Assembly: GCF_001431525.1 (NCBI RefSeq)
Contig: NZ_LDJH01000011.1
Coordinates: 62,001 to 126,000, forward strand
From: Stenotrophomonas koreensis
GTDB lineage: Bacteria > Pseudomonadota > Gammaproteobacteria > Xanthomonadales > Xanthomonadaceae
Direction of reading: 5' to 3'
DNA: 64,000 nt
Numbering within the stretch: the first letter of the stretch is position 1; the number at the start of each line of letters is the position of its first letter. A program made the translations under genes and the position numbers. This document shows positions 10,379-19,479 of the stretch, piece by piece. The notes under the pieces were generated by a model, which searched no databases, had not been told where the DNA came from, and saw only the letters and a list, made by a program, of their open reading frames with translations.

Positions 10379-11691
10379 TCAGCGTATTCGCTCGTGTGCG
10401 CGACCGTGCTCACGCGCTCAGCAAAAGCCGCTTCGTCCGTAATGTCGCTGCCGTGGCGATGGGGACTGCTGCCGCGCAGGCGATCTCGCTCTTGTTCATG
10501 CCGTTCCTCACCCGCTTGTACGGGCCTGAAGCTTTCGGCGCGCTGTCTGCTTTCACAGCAATGGTCAACATCATCACTCCACTGGCCACTCTAGGGTACG
10601 CAAATGCCATCGTCATGCCGGAGACGGAGGAAGGTGCTACCGCGGTTGCGCGGCTTTCGCTGGTATGCGCAGCATTAGTCGCGCCGCTGGCACTGGTGTT
10701 GGTATTTTTCTTCCAGTCCGAACTGGCCGTGTGGACGGGGCTGGAGGCGACACCTGACTTTCTCTATCTGATCCCGGTGTCGTTGTTGCTGGGTGCACTA
10801 CTGTCGGTTGCCAACCAGACTGCCATCCGCGAAGGGCTCTTCAAGGCGAAGGCAGGCTCCCAGGTAGTCAGTACGTTGGTGATGAACATAGGCAAGCTGG
10901 CTGGGGGCGTGCTGGTACCATCGGGACTGTTGCTGATCGTCCTCTCGATAGTGGGCAAGGCCCTCAACTATTCCATGCTGCTCGCCCGTGTTCCGCGACG
11001 GGGCACTTTTCAAGTTCGGCGGTGGTTCGGAGTTTCAGGTATTCGTACTGCGGCCCGAGAACAGCGAGATTTCGCTTTGTACCGAATGCCGCAGACCGTA
11101 ATTGGTGCTGCATCCTTCGGCCTTCCGGTTATTCTGCTCACTACACTGTTCGGCTCGTCCACGTCGGGGCAGTACGCGATCTCCACGATGATTCTGGGGG
11201 CGCCGATCATGCTTCTGGGGCAATCCGTGTCGGAGGTGTTCTTCCCCCGGGCCACTGAGACGATTCGCAAGGATCACTCGGCTGCGGCGCCATTGTTGAA
11301 GCGTGCTACCGCCGTAATGACGCTTCTGGCTATCGTCCCGTTCGGCGTGGTCGCGATTCTAGGGGATGTCATCATCCCGTCTGTCTTGGGTGGCGAATGG
11401 CAGAGGGCTGGCGAATTCGCGCAGTGGATCGCGATCTGGATGGCCAGCGTTCTGATTACGCGCCCAGCGGTGGCTGCCATGGCCGTGCTTCAGATGCAGG
11501 GTGTCTTGCTGTGTTATGAGGTCTTCATTACTGCAGCCAGGGTTGTAGCGCTATACTTCGGCGCAACGATCGGAAACGACCTTACTGCCGTGGCAGCATT
11601 CTCTCTCGTGAATGTAGCGGGATACTTGTTTCTTCTTGCTCTGGTGCTGGGGCGAGCTACTACTGTATCCCGGGAAGGGCGCCGTGCTTGA
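10375..11691 (+). CDS. wzx: Wzx-type polysaccharide repeat-unit flippase
   Basis: A 438-residue polytopic membrane protein of the MOP/MATE-like oligosaccharide flippase superfamily, about 12-14 helices. The N-terminus FVRNVAAVAMGTAAAQAISL followed by PFLTRLYGPEAFG is the typical Wzx opening. It would flip undecaprenyl-linked repeat units across the inner membrane. It is the first intact gene of the variable cassette, after the epimerase stub. Composition is less GC-biased than the genes to the left. No SD of strength is visible; the start overlaps the stub's stop. Confidence 0.87.
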   Translation: MISVFARVRDRAHALSKSRFVRNVAAVAMGTAAAQAISLLFMPFLTRLYGPEAFGALSAFTAMVNIITPLATLGYANAIVMPETEEGATAVARLSLVCAALVAPLALVLVFFFQSELAVWTGLEATPDFLYLIPVSLLLGALLSVANQTAIREGLFKAKAGSQVVSTLVMNIGKLAGGVLVPSGLLLIVLSIVGKALNYSMLLARVPRRGTFQVRRWFGVSGIRTAAREQRDFALYRMPQTVIGAASFGLPVILLTTLFGSSTSGQYAISTMILGAPIMLLGQSVSEVFFPRATETIRKDHSAAAPLLKRATAVMTLLAIVPFGVVAILGDVIIPSVLGGEWQRAGEFAQWIAIWMASVLITRPAVAAMAVLQMQGVLLCYEVFITAARVVALYFGATIGNDLTAVAAFSLVNVAGYLFLLALVLGRATTVSREGRRA

Positions 11692-11760
11692 GGCTGAAGA
11701 ACAACCGAGATCTTTCGCTGCCGCCGGGCCAAGCCGAGTTGAACAGGTATACAGCGCCAC

Positions 11761-12831
11761 ATGATGCCTTATCTTTTGCTGCTGGTATTCGTGCCCACAT
11801 TGGCTTATCTGGGCCGGCGCTCCGGGTCCAAAACCATCCGCAGGACAAGCCTCTGGGTAGTGGGGAGCGTCATGGTGCTTGTTGCTGGCCTTCGCGACTA
11901 TCGGGTGGGGACGGATACCGGAAATTACCTGCGCCAGTTCCAGCGCAGTGAGTCCTTTGTCAGCGTGACCGAGGGGCGAAACGAGGTCGGCTACCACTTT
12001 CTTTCCTGGTTGGCACGGTCCATTTCTGAGTCGTACAGCGTTTTGCTGTTGATGATCGCGGCCATCGTGGTGGTGTGCTATTTGCCCACAATCGTCAAGC
12101 TCAGTCGGCGCTATGAAACCGCGCTATTCCTGTTCATCGCCCTGGGCGCATACACCTTCTTCTTCAACGGTGCCCGGCAGGGCATTGCGGCTGCCATTTG
12201 CTTTGCCGCGATGCCGTTCCTGTTGCAGCGGCGCGCATGGCCGTACTTCGCCACAGTCGCACTCGCCATGCTGTTCCACAGGAGTGCCCTGGTGGCGTTG
12301 CCCTTGTATTTTCTGGCGGCACCCAGGATCAGCCCACTGCGCTTGGCGCTGTTGGCAGTGGCAACCGCGATGACGATAATCTTTCTGCGCGTCTTCGTGG
12401 GTTTTGCGGCGAACCTCTTCGACGACAAGTACGCCGTTTACGCAGAGGCTACGGAAGGCGGGGGCACTGTCATGTTGGCCTTCTTGCTGGGCCAGGGGGC
12501 CGCTCTGCTGTGGCTGCAGCGGACAATCAGGCAGGATCAGCGTGAGGTGTACTGCCGTCTGCTCAACATTTACCTGGTCGGGTTGGTGATTGCGGTTGCG
12601 GCCGTCGTATCCAGTGTCAACCCGTCAGGCCTGCTGCGCCTGCATATCTACTTCAGTTCGATGGCCATCCTGCTGTGGCCCATGGTGTTCATCCTGATCT
12701 CCGAAAGAGTGCTGCGCGGGATTGCATCTGTTGGGTTTCTGGCAGTTGCAGTCGCGTTTTTTGTCATGACAACTACCACATTTTCCGATCTGGTGCCGTA
12801 TCAGATCAACTCGGAGATTCTTCGATGGTGA
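11761..12831 (+). CDS. wzy: EpsG/Wzy-like polysaccharide polymerase
   Basis: A 356-residue membrane protein with about 10 helices, of the EpsG-like family that polymerises repeat units in the periplasm. Family features are GLRDYRVGTDTGNYLRQF after the second helix, FNGARQGIAAAICF, and LFHRSALVALPLYF. It lies right after the flippase gene and before a glycosyltransferase gene, the usual neighbourhood. The next gene starts inside its last codons (7-base overlap). The assignment as the locus polymerase is inferred from these motifs and order. Confidence 0.82.
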   Translation: MMPYLLLLVFVPTLAYLGRRSGSKTIRRTSLWVVGSVMVLVAGLRDYRVGTDTGNYLRQFQRSESFVSVTEGRNEVGYHFLSWLARSISESYSVLLLMIAAIVVVCYLPTIVKLSRRYETALFLFIALGAYTFFFNGARQGIAAAICFAAMPFLLQRRAWPYFATVALAMLFHRSALVALPLYFLAAPRISPLRLALLAVATAMTIIFLRVFVGFAANLFDDKYAVYAEATEGGGTVMLAFLLGQGAALLWLQRTIRQDQREVYCRLLNIYLVGLVIAVAAVVSSVNPSGLLRLHIYFSSMAILLWPMVFILISERVLRGIASVGFLAVAVAFFVMTTTTFSDLVPYQINSEILRW

Positions 12832-13724
12832 TCGCTGATCCGCCGGTTTCCATCGCCATCCCGTTCTACAATCCCGGCCCCGCGCTGCTGGATGCGGTAC
12901 GGTCAGTGTTTGCGCAAACCTACACCAACTGGGAACTGCTTCTTGTCGACGACGGATCGACCGACGGGTCGCTGGAGCTTGCGAGATCCATAGATGATCC
13001 CCGCGTCCGCGTGTTCTCTGACGGACAGAATCGCCGTCTTGCCGCGCGGCTCAACCAGATTACCGGCCTTGCGCAGTATCCCTACCTTGCGCGCATGGAT
13101 GCGGATGACCTGATGGCAAGGTGCAGGATTGAGCGGCAGATGGCTGAGTTGGACCGTGATCCCACCGTGGCACTGGTTGCAACGGGCGTCTATTCGCTCG
13201 ATGACCAGTACGTTGCGGTCGGCAGGCGGTGTGTTTCTCCAGGCCATTGCATTACGCCTCGCGGGCTATTGGCAGGTCAGTCGGGGATCGTGCATGCATC
13301 CGTGCTGGCTCGAAAGGAGTGGCTTCAACGGAACCCATACCGTGAGGATCTCGCGAAGTCGCAGGATACCAACTTGTGGGTGCGTGCTTACTCGAAGGGC
13401 GATCTCCGAGCGGCCATCATTCCCGAGCCACTCTACTTCTATAGGGAAGATGGCAATGTGACCGCTGACAAGCTGCTTCTGGCCTACCGCATTGGGCGTA
13501 CGACCGTACGTGAGGATGCCGGATCCCGTTTCCCGCAGACCGAGAGACTGCGTGCATTGGCTGTCTCACATATCAAAAGCAGCGTTGTAGCTGCTTTGGC
13601 GCGGGTAGGGCGACTCGACCTGATCCGCGCGCGCAGGAACCGGTCCGCGCTGAGCCTGGAAGAAGAGCACCAGGTTGCCCAAGAAATCATGGCTATTCGC
13701 CGTACCACTGTTCCCATGGTGTAG
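12825..13724 (+). CDS. family 2 glycosyltransferase
   Basis: GT-A fold glycosyltransferase of 299 residues. The nucleotide-binding start PPVSIAIPFYNPGPALLDAV, the VDDGSTDGS motif (about residues 44-52) and the metal-binding MDADD (about 95) are all present. It would transfer one sugar to the lipid-linked repeat unit in the cytoplasm. The ATG at 12825 overlaps the polymerase stop. The frame is open further upstream, but those codons lie within the polymerase gene. Donor and acceptor cannot be deduced. Confidence 0.87.
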   Translation: MVIADPPVSIAIPFYNPGPALLDAVRSVFAQTYTNWELLLVDDGSTDGSLELARSIDDPRVRVFSDGQNRRLAARLNQITGLAQYPYLARMDADDLMARCRIERQMAELDRDPTVALVATGVYSLDDQYVAVGRRCVSPGHCITPRGLLAGQSGIVHASVLARKEWLQRNPYREDLAKSQDTNLWVRAYSKGDLRAAIIPEPLYFYREDGNVTADKLLLAYRIGRTTVREDAGSRFPQTERLRALAVSHIKSSVVAALARVGRLDLIRARRNRSALSLEEEHQVAQEIMAIRRTTVPMV

Positions 13725-13732
13725 TGACTACC

Positions 13733-14878
13733 ATGACGACAACGAAAAGTCTCTGCTTCGTGGCAACCGACGCTATTTCCTTCAATGTTCTTTATCAAGG
13801 GCAGTTGGAGTACTTGAGCGAGCGCGGCCACCGGCTGACCCTGGTTTGCGGCGGTGAAATGAGTGAGCTGCAGACGCTGCGCGACCGCAATGTCGGCGCT
13901 GTGGTGCCGGTTGGACTGGTCAGGCCGCCCCGTCCCTTGGCAGACCTCAGGGCCTTGGTCCAGCTGATCAGGCACTTCGGGCGCCAGCGCTACGACGTAG
14001 TGGTTGTCACCACGCCCAAGGCGATTCTCTTGGGCGCCCTTGCCGCGGCATTCAGGCGGCAATCGCGAAGGGTGATCTTCTTTCAGGGGCGGGTCTACGA
14101 GAACTTTTCCGGCATTTCTCGGACGCTGTATCGCCTGCTGGACCGGTTGGCCGCATCCTGTGCTCACGAAGTACTTTTCGTTTCCCGTTCCCTAATGGAC
14201 GAGTATTGCCGCGATGCTGCGATCTACGCCCGCAAAGGGCGGGTTCTGGGCGCGGGCTCCGGGAACGGTGTGTCCGCCACAAGGTTTGACCCTGTGGTGC
14301 GTCAAGCTCCAAGCACACGGCATCTGCGCGCGCAACTGGGTCTGGCGGACGGGGAGTTCGTCGCTATGGCGATTGGCCGCATATGTGCGGACAAGGGGCT
14401 CGTGGAGTTGGAGGCGCTAGTGGGGCGGGCAGCGCGTGAAGACTCGCGGATACGGTTTGTTCTGGTCGGGCCGGTGGAAGATGGTGCAGGGGGCGCGTTC
14501 GAGCGATTGATGGCGAGACGGAACGTGCTGCATGTAGGCTTTACGTCGGACGTAGCGAGCTACCTCGCTTTGGCGGATGTGCACCTTTTCCTGACCCATC
14601 GCGAAGGCTTCGGCAACGTGGCCGTGGAGGCCGCGGCAATGGGCGTGCCCACCATTGCGTTCGACGTGGTGGGCGTGCGGGACAGCGTTGCCGACGGCAT
14701 CAGCGGTACGAAAGTGCCCTTTGGCGACGTGGACGCAGTGTGGAAGGCGATGCAGGAGATCTGGCGCGACCCTTTGGCGGCTTCGCAACAGTATCCCAAC
14801 GCCAGGCACTGGGTTCTGGAGAATTTTGCGCAGGAACGAGTTTGGGAACGGTACGGCGTCTTCTATGAACAGGCTTGA
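13733..14878 (+). CDS. family 4 glycosyltransferase
   Basis: GT-B fold glycosyltransferase of 381 residues. The C-terminal donor-binding half shows GRICADKGLVELEALVG, HVGFTSDVASYLALADVHLF and EGFGNVAVEAAAMGVPTIAFD with the ExxxxxxE pattern, then GVRDSVADG. I chose the ATG at 13733. An in-frame GTG at 13724 overlaps the preceding stop codon by one base and would add three residues. The gene runs into a decayed aminotransferase copy whose ATG (14862) lies inside its 3' end. Confidence 0.86.
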   Translation: MTTTKSLCFVATDAISFNVLYQGQLEYLSERGHRLTLVCGGEMSELQTLRDRNVGAVVPVGLVRPPRPLADLRALVQLIRHFGRQRYDVVVVTTPKAILLGALAAAFRRQSRRVIFFQGRVYENFSGISRTLYRLLDRLAASCAHEVLFVSRSLMDEYCRDAAIYARKGRVLGAGSGNGVSATRFDPVVRQAPSTRHLRAQLGLADGEFVAMAIGRICADKGLVELEALVGRAAREDSRIRFVLVGPVEDGAGGAFERLMARRNVLHVGFTSDVASYLALADVHLFLTHREGFGNVAVEAAAMGVPTIAFDVVGVRDSVADGISGTKVPFGDVDAVWKAMQEIWRDPLAASQQYPNARHWVLENFAQERVWERYGVFYEQA

Positions 14879-15310
14879 AGATACTTCTGCAGGCACTGTC
14901 GCCGACGTGCGTGCTATCTACGACGAGGGCTTGGCGCCGCTTCATCGCCCCGCATTCGAAGGCAATGAAGTGAAGTGCCTTGTGGGCTGCATCGACTCTA
15001 ACTTCGTGCACTCCGCGGGCGCGAAGGTGACCGATCTCGAACAGCACGCAGCTTCACTCGCCGGCGCGATGTTTGTCGTTGCTCCGGTCATCGGCAGCGC
15101 GGGGTGCGCACGTGGCCCTGTGACTGGCAGATGTGCAGCGCGACAACAACGCCATCAGCCAAGCCCCGATCTTCATCACAATCCGCAATGCTTTGAGCTG
15201 CGTCAGCGCCAATTCCGTATTCGTCGAACAGGGTTGCAACACCCTTCGCCTGAGCCCCGGGGGGCTGCGCAGATGGCTGCTTGTGCATGCGGGGGCGCAG
15301 CGGTATGAAC
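14862..15310 (+). pseudogene. decayed DegT/DnrJ/EryC1-type aminotransferase (frameshift, stop, truncation)
   Basis: A broken copy of the aminotransferase family encoded intact at 22548-23729. The first frame reads LHRPAFEGNEVKCLVGCIDSNF, matching LHRPVFEGNEKQYLVDCIDSNF of the intact gene. Near 15095-15105 the likeness moves to another frame (HVAL, stop, LADVQRDNNAISQA against HVALQLAGVVRDDEVITQA), with an in-frame TGA at 15121. It continues through LSPGGLRRWLLVHA against LSPEALRRWLAEHA. It ends about residue 150 of 393, before the PLP lysine. It cannot make an active enzyme, and it is diverged enough not to be a recent copy. Confidence 0.85.
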
Positions 15311-15338
15311 TCTTGGCAGCATTAACTAGGAGCGAAAA

Positions 15339-16325
15339 TTGATACGTTCGGCACGCCGATACATGCGGAAGAATCCGACACTCGTCGAACTTGAAGCGCT
15401 GATAGCTCACGCCTATCACCGTATCCGAGCATTCTGGCTTTCGCGGCTCTCTGACGAAGAATTTGCACAGCGATCCCACATTCGCGCTACCGGTAAGCCC
15501 CTCAATCTCGCTAATCCTCAGACCTTTGATGAAAAACAGTGGTGGCTGAAGGTTAACTATCGTAATCCAATAATGTCGCAATGTACCGACAAGGTGGCGG
15601 TGCGTGGTTACGTTGAGAGTAAAGGGTTGGGTGATCTGCTTCATCCGGTTCTGGGAGTGTATTCCAGCCCTAAAGAAATCAACTGGGCCTTGCTCCCTTC
15701 TCAGTTCTATATAAAAACGAACAATTCGTCTGCAACTAATATTCGCTGCGGAGAGCTACAGACTTTTAATATCAAGCAGGCGTGCAGGCTTCTAAAGCTA
15801 TACCTCAGGCGGAATCATTACGCACTAAGTCGTGAGTGGAACTATCGTGACATAACGCCAAGGATAATGGTTGAGCCGATTATTGAGACAGATGGCGAGG
15901 ATGGCCTTATTGATTATCGATTCTTCTGTTCTTATGGGAAGTGTCACGGAATTTTCGTTGATATTGATACTGCGGACGCCGCGGGAGCCCATAGGGAAGA
16001 TGCCAGAAGAAATGTTTATGACACCAATTGGAAACTGCTTGATGTCAAGGTTTCACGTCCTCGCATACAGGATCGGGTGCTGGAGAAGCCGGCCATGCTA
16101 GAGCGAATGGTTCAGGTTGCTGAGATTCTATCTGAGCCTTTTCCATTCTGCCGTGTTGATCTTTACAACCCCACCGGCAACAAGATTATTTTCGGTGAGA
16201 TCACATTCTTCCATGCTGGTGGAAACAACATCATGGAGCCAGAAGAGTACGAATTGATTCTCGGGGAGTGGGTAGATTTGAGCCGTCTGGTGCGATCAGG
16301 AAAACCTGAAGGGCGAGTCGTATGA
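15339..16325 (+). CDS. TupA-like ATP-grasp protein (putative sugar-modifying or transfer enzyme)
   Basis: A 328-residue protein resembling the TupA-like ATP-grasp family found in capsule and teichuronopeptide loci. Characteristic pieces are NPQTFDEKQWWLKVNYRNP, CTDKVAVRGYVESKGLGDLL, PSQFYIKTNNSSATNIRC, DYRFFCSYGK, and the metal-binding FPFCRVDLYN and IFGEITFFHAGG. ATP-grasp members form amide-type bonds, so it may add an amino acid to a sugar carboxyl group; GalNAcA from the WbpP/WbpO pathway would be a possible acceptor (inference). The start is TTG at 15339, supported by AGGAG six bases upstream. The gene is clearly AT-richer than the flanks, a sign of transfer. Confidence 0.8.
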   Translation: MIRSARRYMRKNPTLVELEALIAHAYHRIRAFWLSRLSDEEFAQRSHIRATGKPLNLANPQTFDEKQWWLKVNYRNPIMSQCTDKVAVRGYVESKGLGDLLHPVLGVYSSPKEINWALLPSQFYIKTNNSSATNIRCGELQTFNIKQACRLLKLYLRRNHYALSREWNYRDITPRIMVEPIIETDGEDGLIDYRFFCSYGKCHGIFVDIDTADAAGAHREDARRNVYDTNWKLLDVKVSRPRIQDRVLEKPAMLERMVQVAEILSEPFPFCRVDLYNPTGNKIIFGEITFFHAGGNNIMEPEEYELILGEWVDLSRLVRSGKPEGRVV

Positions 16326-17380
16326 GAGGTAGTGGTTATTTGAGTTCTTCCGTGCTGCTGACCACGTTCAATGGTGATGCTTTCATTGAAGAGCAGCTGA
16401 CTTCGATTCTTCATCAGACCAGGGCCGTGGATCAGGTCCTTATTTTCGATGATGGTTCTTCGGATCGAACGGTTGAGAAAGTTAAGGCATTCATTGAACT
16501 CAATGGACTGGACGGTTGGTCGATCAATGTCAATCCCAAGAATCTTGGTCCAGCGTCAAATATTTTGACTCATCTGGAAGCGTTGAGCGGCGATATCGTA
16601 TTTTTGGGTGATCAGGACGATGTTTGGGAGCTAAATAAGGTTGCCGTCATGACTCGACACATGGCTGATCATCCCAATCTGTCCATGCTTGTTTCCAGAA
16701 CAACGATCGTGGACAAGAACGGTGAAAAGCCCGCCGATCCTTGGATCCTGAAGAAGATGTTAAACAACTCTCGAATCCACCGTGGACCATCTGGATCAAT
16801 TCAGGAGCTGACATTCGATGACTTCGTTGGCTATTCCGCCGTGCCTCTTCATGCCATGTGTGTCCGGGGTGATGTGCTGCGAAAAATCGGCAAAGCAGGT
16901 GGTTTTCCAGATTTGAGTATGAGTTTGGGCGCGGACTGGTATATCGGGATTTGGAGCGCCGTGCTTGGTGATTGTCAGCTGTTGCCTGACACTCTCATGC
17001 GGCGTCGCGTGCATGGTGGGAATATTTCGCTGGGAGGTTTGCGGAAAAAGACGGTGCTCTCCTCGACCCAAGATCGGCGTATCACGATGCTTCGTGAGTC
17101 TCGTGATGCTCATCTTGCCCTGCTCGAAAATGATGAGCTTGGCATGAAGCTTTCACACTCGGATCGAAGGTCTGTTGAGCAGGCGGCTGCGTTCCTTGCT
17201 GAAAGAATTGCGTTCTCAGAAGTTCCGTCATTGGCGCGAGCCTTGCGATTGATAATCCAGTTCAATCACTACCATCGCAGTTCCGGAACTATCCGCGGCG
17301 GAGTTCGTATGTGGGTAGCGGACGTAATGTACGCTTTGAACATAAATTGGAATACTGTGAAGCGTGCGAAACATGGATGA
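16322..17380 (+). CDS. family 2 glycosyltransferase
   Basis: GT-A glycosyltransferase of 352 residues. It opens SSVLLTTFNGDAFIEEQLTS, with FDDGSSDRT near 43-51 and the metal-binding GDQDDVW near 99-105. That QDD form is common in rhamnosyltransferase-like GT2 enzymes. It overlaps the TupA-like gene by ATGA, so the two are probably co-translated. Base composition is AT-rich like the previous gene. The sugar specificity is not deducible. Confidence 0.85.
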   Translation: MRGSGYLSSSVLLTTFNGDAFIEEQLTSILHQTRAVDQVLIFDDGSSDRTVEKVKAFIELNGLDGWSINVNPKNLGPASNILTHLEALSGDIVFLGDQDDVWELNKVAVMTRHMADHPNLSMLVSRTTIVDKNGEKPADPWILKKMLNNSRIHRGPSGSIQELTFDDFVGYSAVPLHAMCVRGDVLRKIGKAGGFPDLSMSLGADWYIGIWSAVLGDCQLLPDTLMRRRVHGGNISLGGLRKKTVLSSTQDRRITMLRESRDAHLALLENDELGMKLSHSDRRSVEQAAAFLAERIAFSEVPSLARALRLIIQFNHYHRSSGTIRGGVRMWVADVMYALNINWNTVKRAKHG

Positions 17381-18353
17381 AATTGTTAGCGTAATCGTTC
17401 CGGTATTCGATGTTGAACAACATCTTGCTCAATGTTTGGGAAGCCTAATCAGCCAAACTTTTCCGCACTTGGAGATCATTGTCGTCGACGATGGTTCAAC
17501 CGATCGTAGTCCTGCGATAATTAGAGATTTCGCTGAACGCGACAGCCGGATCCGGCCAATTTTCCAGGCGAACGCGGGGGTCTCTGCAGCGCGAAACGCA
17601 GGACTGGATGCGGCCACCGGCAGTTTCGTGAGCTTTGTTGATGCGGATGATTGGCTCGAGCCTGACTCCTTTGAGCTTATTGTGAACGAGGCAATCACGA
17701 ATGGCCTCGACTTCGTGACGTTCGGGTATTTCGTCGACTACCCGGAAAGGTCTATCGCTGGCATGACGCTTGCCAGATTCGATGGCATTCTTGATACAAG
17801 GTCAGGCTTGGAGACTGTGCTGACCACGCAGAATCGCTTTGCGTGCTCCCGGGTATATCGTCGTGCGCTGATTGGATCGACACGCTTTCGAGAGGACATC
17901 CACTGGGGGGAGGACACGATCTTCGTGGTGGAGGTTGCCCGTCGCGCGAAATCTTCAGCAGTCATCCATCGGCCGCTTTACCACTATGTCCAGTCCGAAG
18001 GTAGCGCCACCAGGAGCAGGATCAACCTGAAGCGTCTCACTGGTCTGAGGATGACGGAGATTCTCGAGGAGCTTGTTCGAGAGGAGCACCCTGCCTTGGT
18101 GGATCACGTGCTGCAGACCAGGGTCAATATTCTGGGGATTTTGGTTCAGGATGCTCGTGAGTTCCATCAGGGCGAGTCGAAACCCTTGATCAGAAAGTTT
18201 CAGGCTAGACTCCGGTCGGATATGTTCCGTATTCTTCTCTCTCGAACGATCTCGCTTCCAACCAAACTGAAGGCGTTGCTCATTTCCTTCTCGGCAGGGC
18301 TTTTCGTGCGTTCCCGTCAAATGATCACTGCAATCCGGAGCAGCCGTGACTGA
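17373..18353 (+). CDS. family 2 glycosyltransferase
   Basis: GT-A glycosyltransferase of 326 residues starting MDEIVSVIVPVFDVEQHL. It has VDDGSTDRS, ANAGVSAARNAG, and the metal-binding FVDADDWLEP. It is a standard single-domain enzyme adding one sugar. I chose ATG 17373; a GTG at 17364 would add three residues. It overlaps the end of the previous gene by 8 bases, and its own stop lies inside the pyruvyltransferase start region, so 15339-19479 reads as one tightly packed transcription unit. Confidence 0.85.
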   Translation: MDEIVSVIVPVFDVEQHLAQCLGSLISQTFPHLEIIVVDDGSTDRSPAIIRDFAERDSRIRPIFQANAGVSAARNAGLDAATGSFVSFVDADDWLEPDSFELIVNEAITNGLDFVTFGYFVDYPERSIAGMTLARFDGILDTRSGLETVLTTQNRFACSRVYRRALIGSTRFREDIHWGEDTIFVVEVARRAKSSAVIHRPLYHYVQSEGSATRSRINLKRLTGLRMTEILEELVREEHPALVDHVLQTRVNILGILVQDAREFHQGESKPLIRKFQARLRSDMFRILLSRTISLPTKLKALLISFSAGLFVRSRQMITAIRSSRD

Positions 18354-19479
18354 CCAACCGATCGGCATCGTCACGCTGCCTGGCAATACGAACTATGGGA
18401 ACCGCTTGCAGAATTTCGCTCTCCAGGAAGCGATCAAGTCTCTGGGATTCAGGAACGTTGAGTCTCTGGAAGGATTTCCACGCAGAGAGAGCAAACCACT
18501 CAGGGCCCGTCGCCTTCTGGTTACAGCCTATGATCGCCGCCACGAAGTTCTTGGTCGCGTATTGGGCCGGCCAGGCACACGGCCGCCTCGTGATGTGTAC
18601 GAATGCCCGCCCCAGCGTCGTGAAGCAATTCAGGCGTTCTCTGACCAATACATCACCCCAGGGCCACAACGATACACTGGTGCTCGACAGGTCGATGCGT
18701 TCACTGATCGCTATAAGCGTTTCGTGGTGGGCTCAGACCAAGTGTGGAATCCAGCTTTCACTCAGGCGAATCCGGAATGGTTTCTGTCTTTTGCAAAGCC
18801 TGAGCAGAGGGTGGCCTATGCGGCGAGCATCGGAGTGCCTGAGGTTCCAGCCTATCTGCGCGGCCGATATCGTGCGGGGCTCCGGCAGATCGAAAAGATC
18901 TCGGTGCGAGAACACCAGGCGGCAGAAACAACTCGAGTATTGACGGGCAGAAAGCCGCTCGTGGTGCTTGACCCCACAATGTTGCTCAAACGGACACAGT
19001 GGGACACCATGGCAGTGCGACCACCGCAGTTGCGGCCAGGCTCCTACATTGCAACGTTCATGCTATCCGCCGGCGATTCAGTTGCAACTGGTGGGCCTGA
19101 TCTGACCAAAGTGCACGAGCATGCTCGAAGCGGAAACCTCGATATCGTTGATCTGCACTCCCCCAGTGATCCTGCGTTGGTCGCGTTCGGACCCAGAGAG
19201 TTCATTGGCGCGATTCGTGGTGCCAAGTTGTTGGTCACCGACTCATTCCATGCAAGTGTGTTTGCCACGATCTTTCACGTTCCGTTCTTGTTGGTCCCCC
19301 GTGGAAAAATGAACTCGCGTTTCGAAACTCTTCTGGCGCACACCGGTTTGGACGATCGCATGCTCTCGCATACTCCCGACATTGCTGCAGCACTCAGTGT
19401 CGATTGGATTGATGTCGACCATCGCATCGAGGAAGTCCGTAAGCATTCGCTTCACTTTCTTACGGAATCGCTCATTTAG
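18346..19479 (+). CDS. polysaccharide pyruvyl transferase family protein
   Basis: A 377-residue protein of the polysaccharide pyruvyl transferase family, which attaches ketal-linked pyruvate from PEP to sugars. Landmarks are GNTNYGNRLQNFALQEAI at the N-terminus, VVGSDQVWNP (about residues 126-135), SVREHQA, LDPTMLL, and TDSFHASVFATIF near the C-terminus. The GTG start at 18346 has GGAG five bases upstream. Its 3' end overlaps the convergent iron-sulfur gene by 8 bases. The N-terminal form typical here often occurs next to F420-hydrogenase-beta-like genes. Confidence 0.85.
   Translation: MTDQPIGIVTLPGNTNYGNRLQNFALQEAIKSLGFRNVESLEGFPRRESKPLRARRLLVTAYDRRHEVLGRVLGRPGTRPPRDVYECPPQRREAIQAFSDQYITPGPQRYTGARQVDAFTDRYKRFVVGSDQVWNPAFTQANPEWFLSFAKPEQRVAYAASIGVPEVPAYLRGRYRAGLRQIEKISVREHQAAETTRVLTGRKPLVVLDPTMLLKRTQWDTMAVRPPQLRPGSYIATFMLSAGDSVATGGPDLTKVHEHARSGNLDIVDLHSPSDPALVAFGPREFIGAIRGAKLLVTDSFHASVFATIFHVPFLLVPRGKMNSRFETLLAHTGLDDRMLSHTPDIAAALSVDWIDVDHRIEEVRKHSLHFLTESLI

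Noticed and set aside
11688-11951. Small open frame across the wzx/wzy boundary
   Set aside because: Overlaps the polymerase start in another frame and shows no family likeness.
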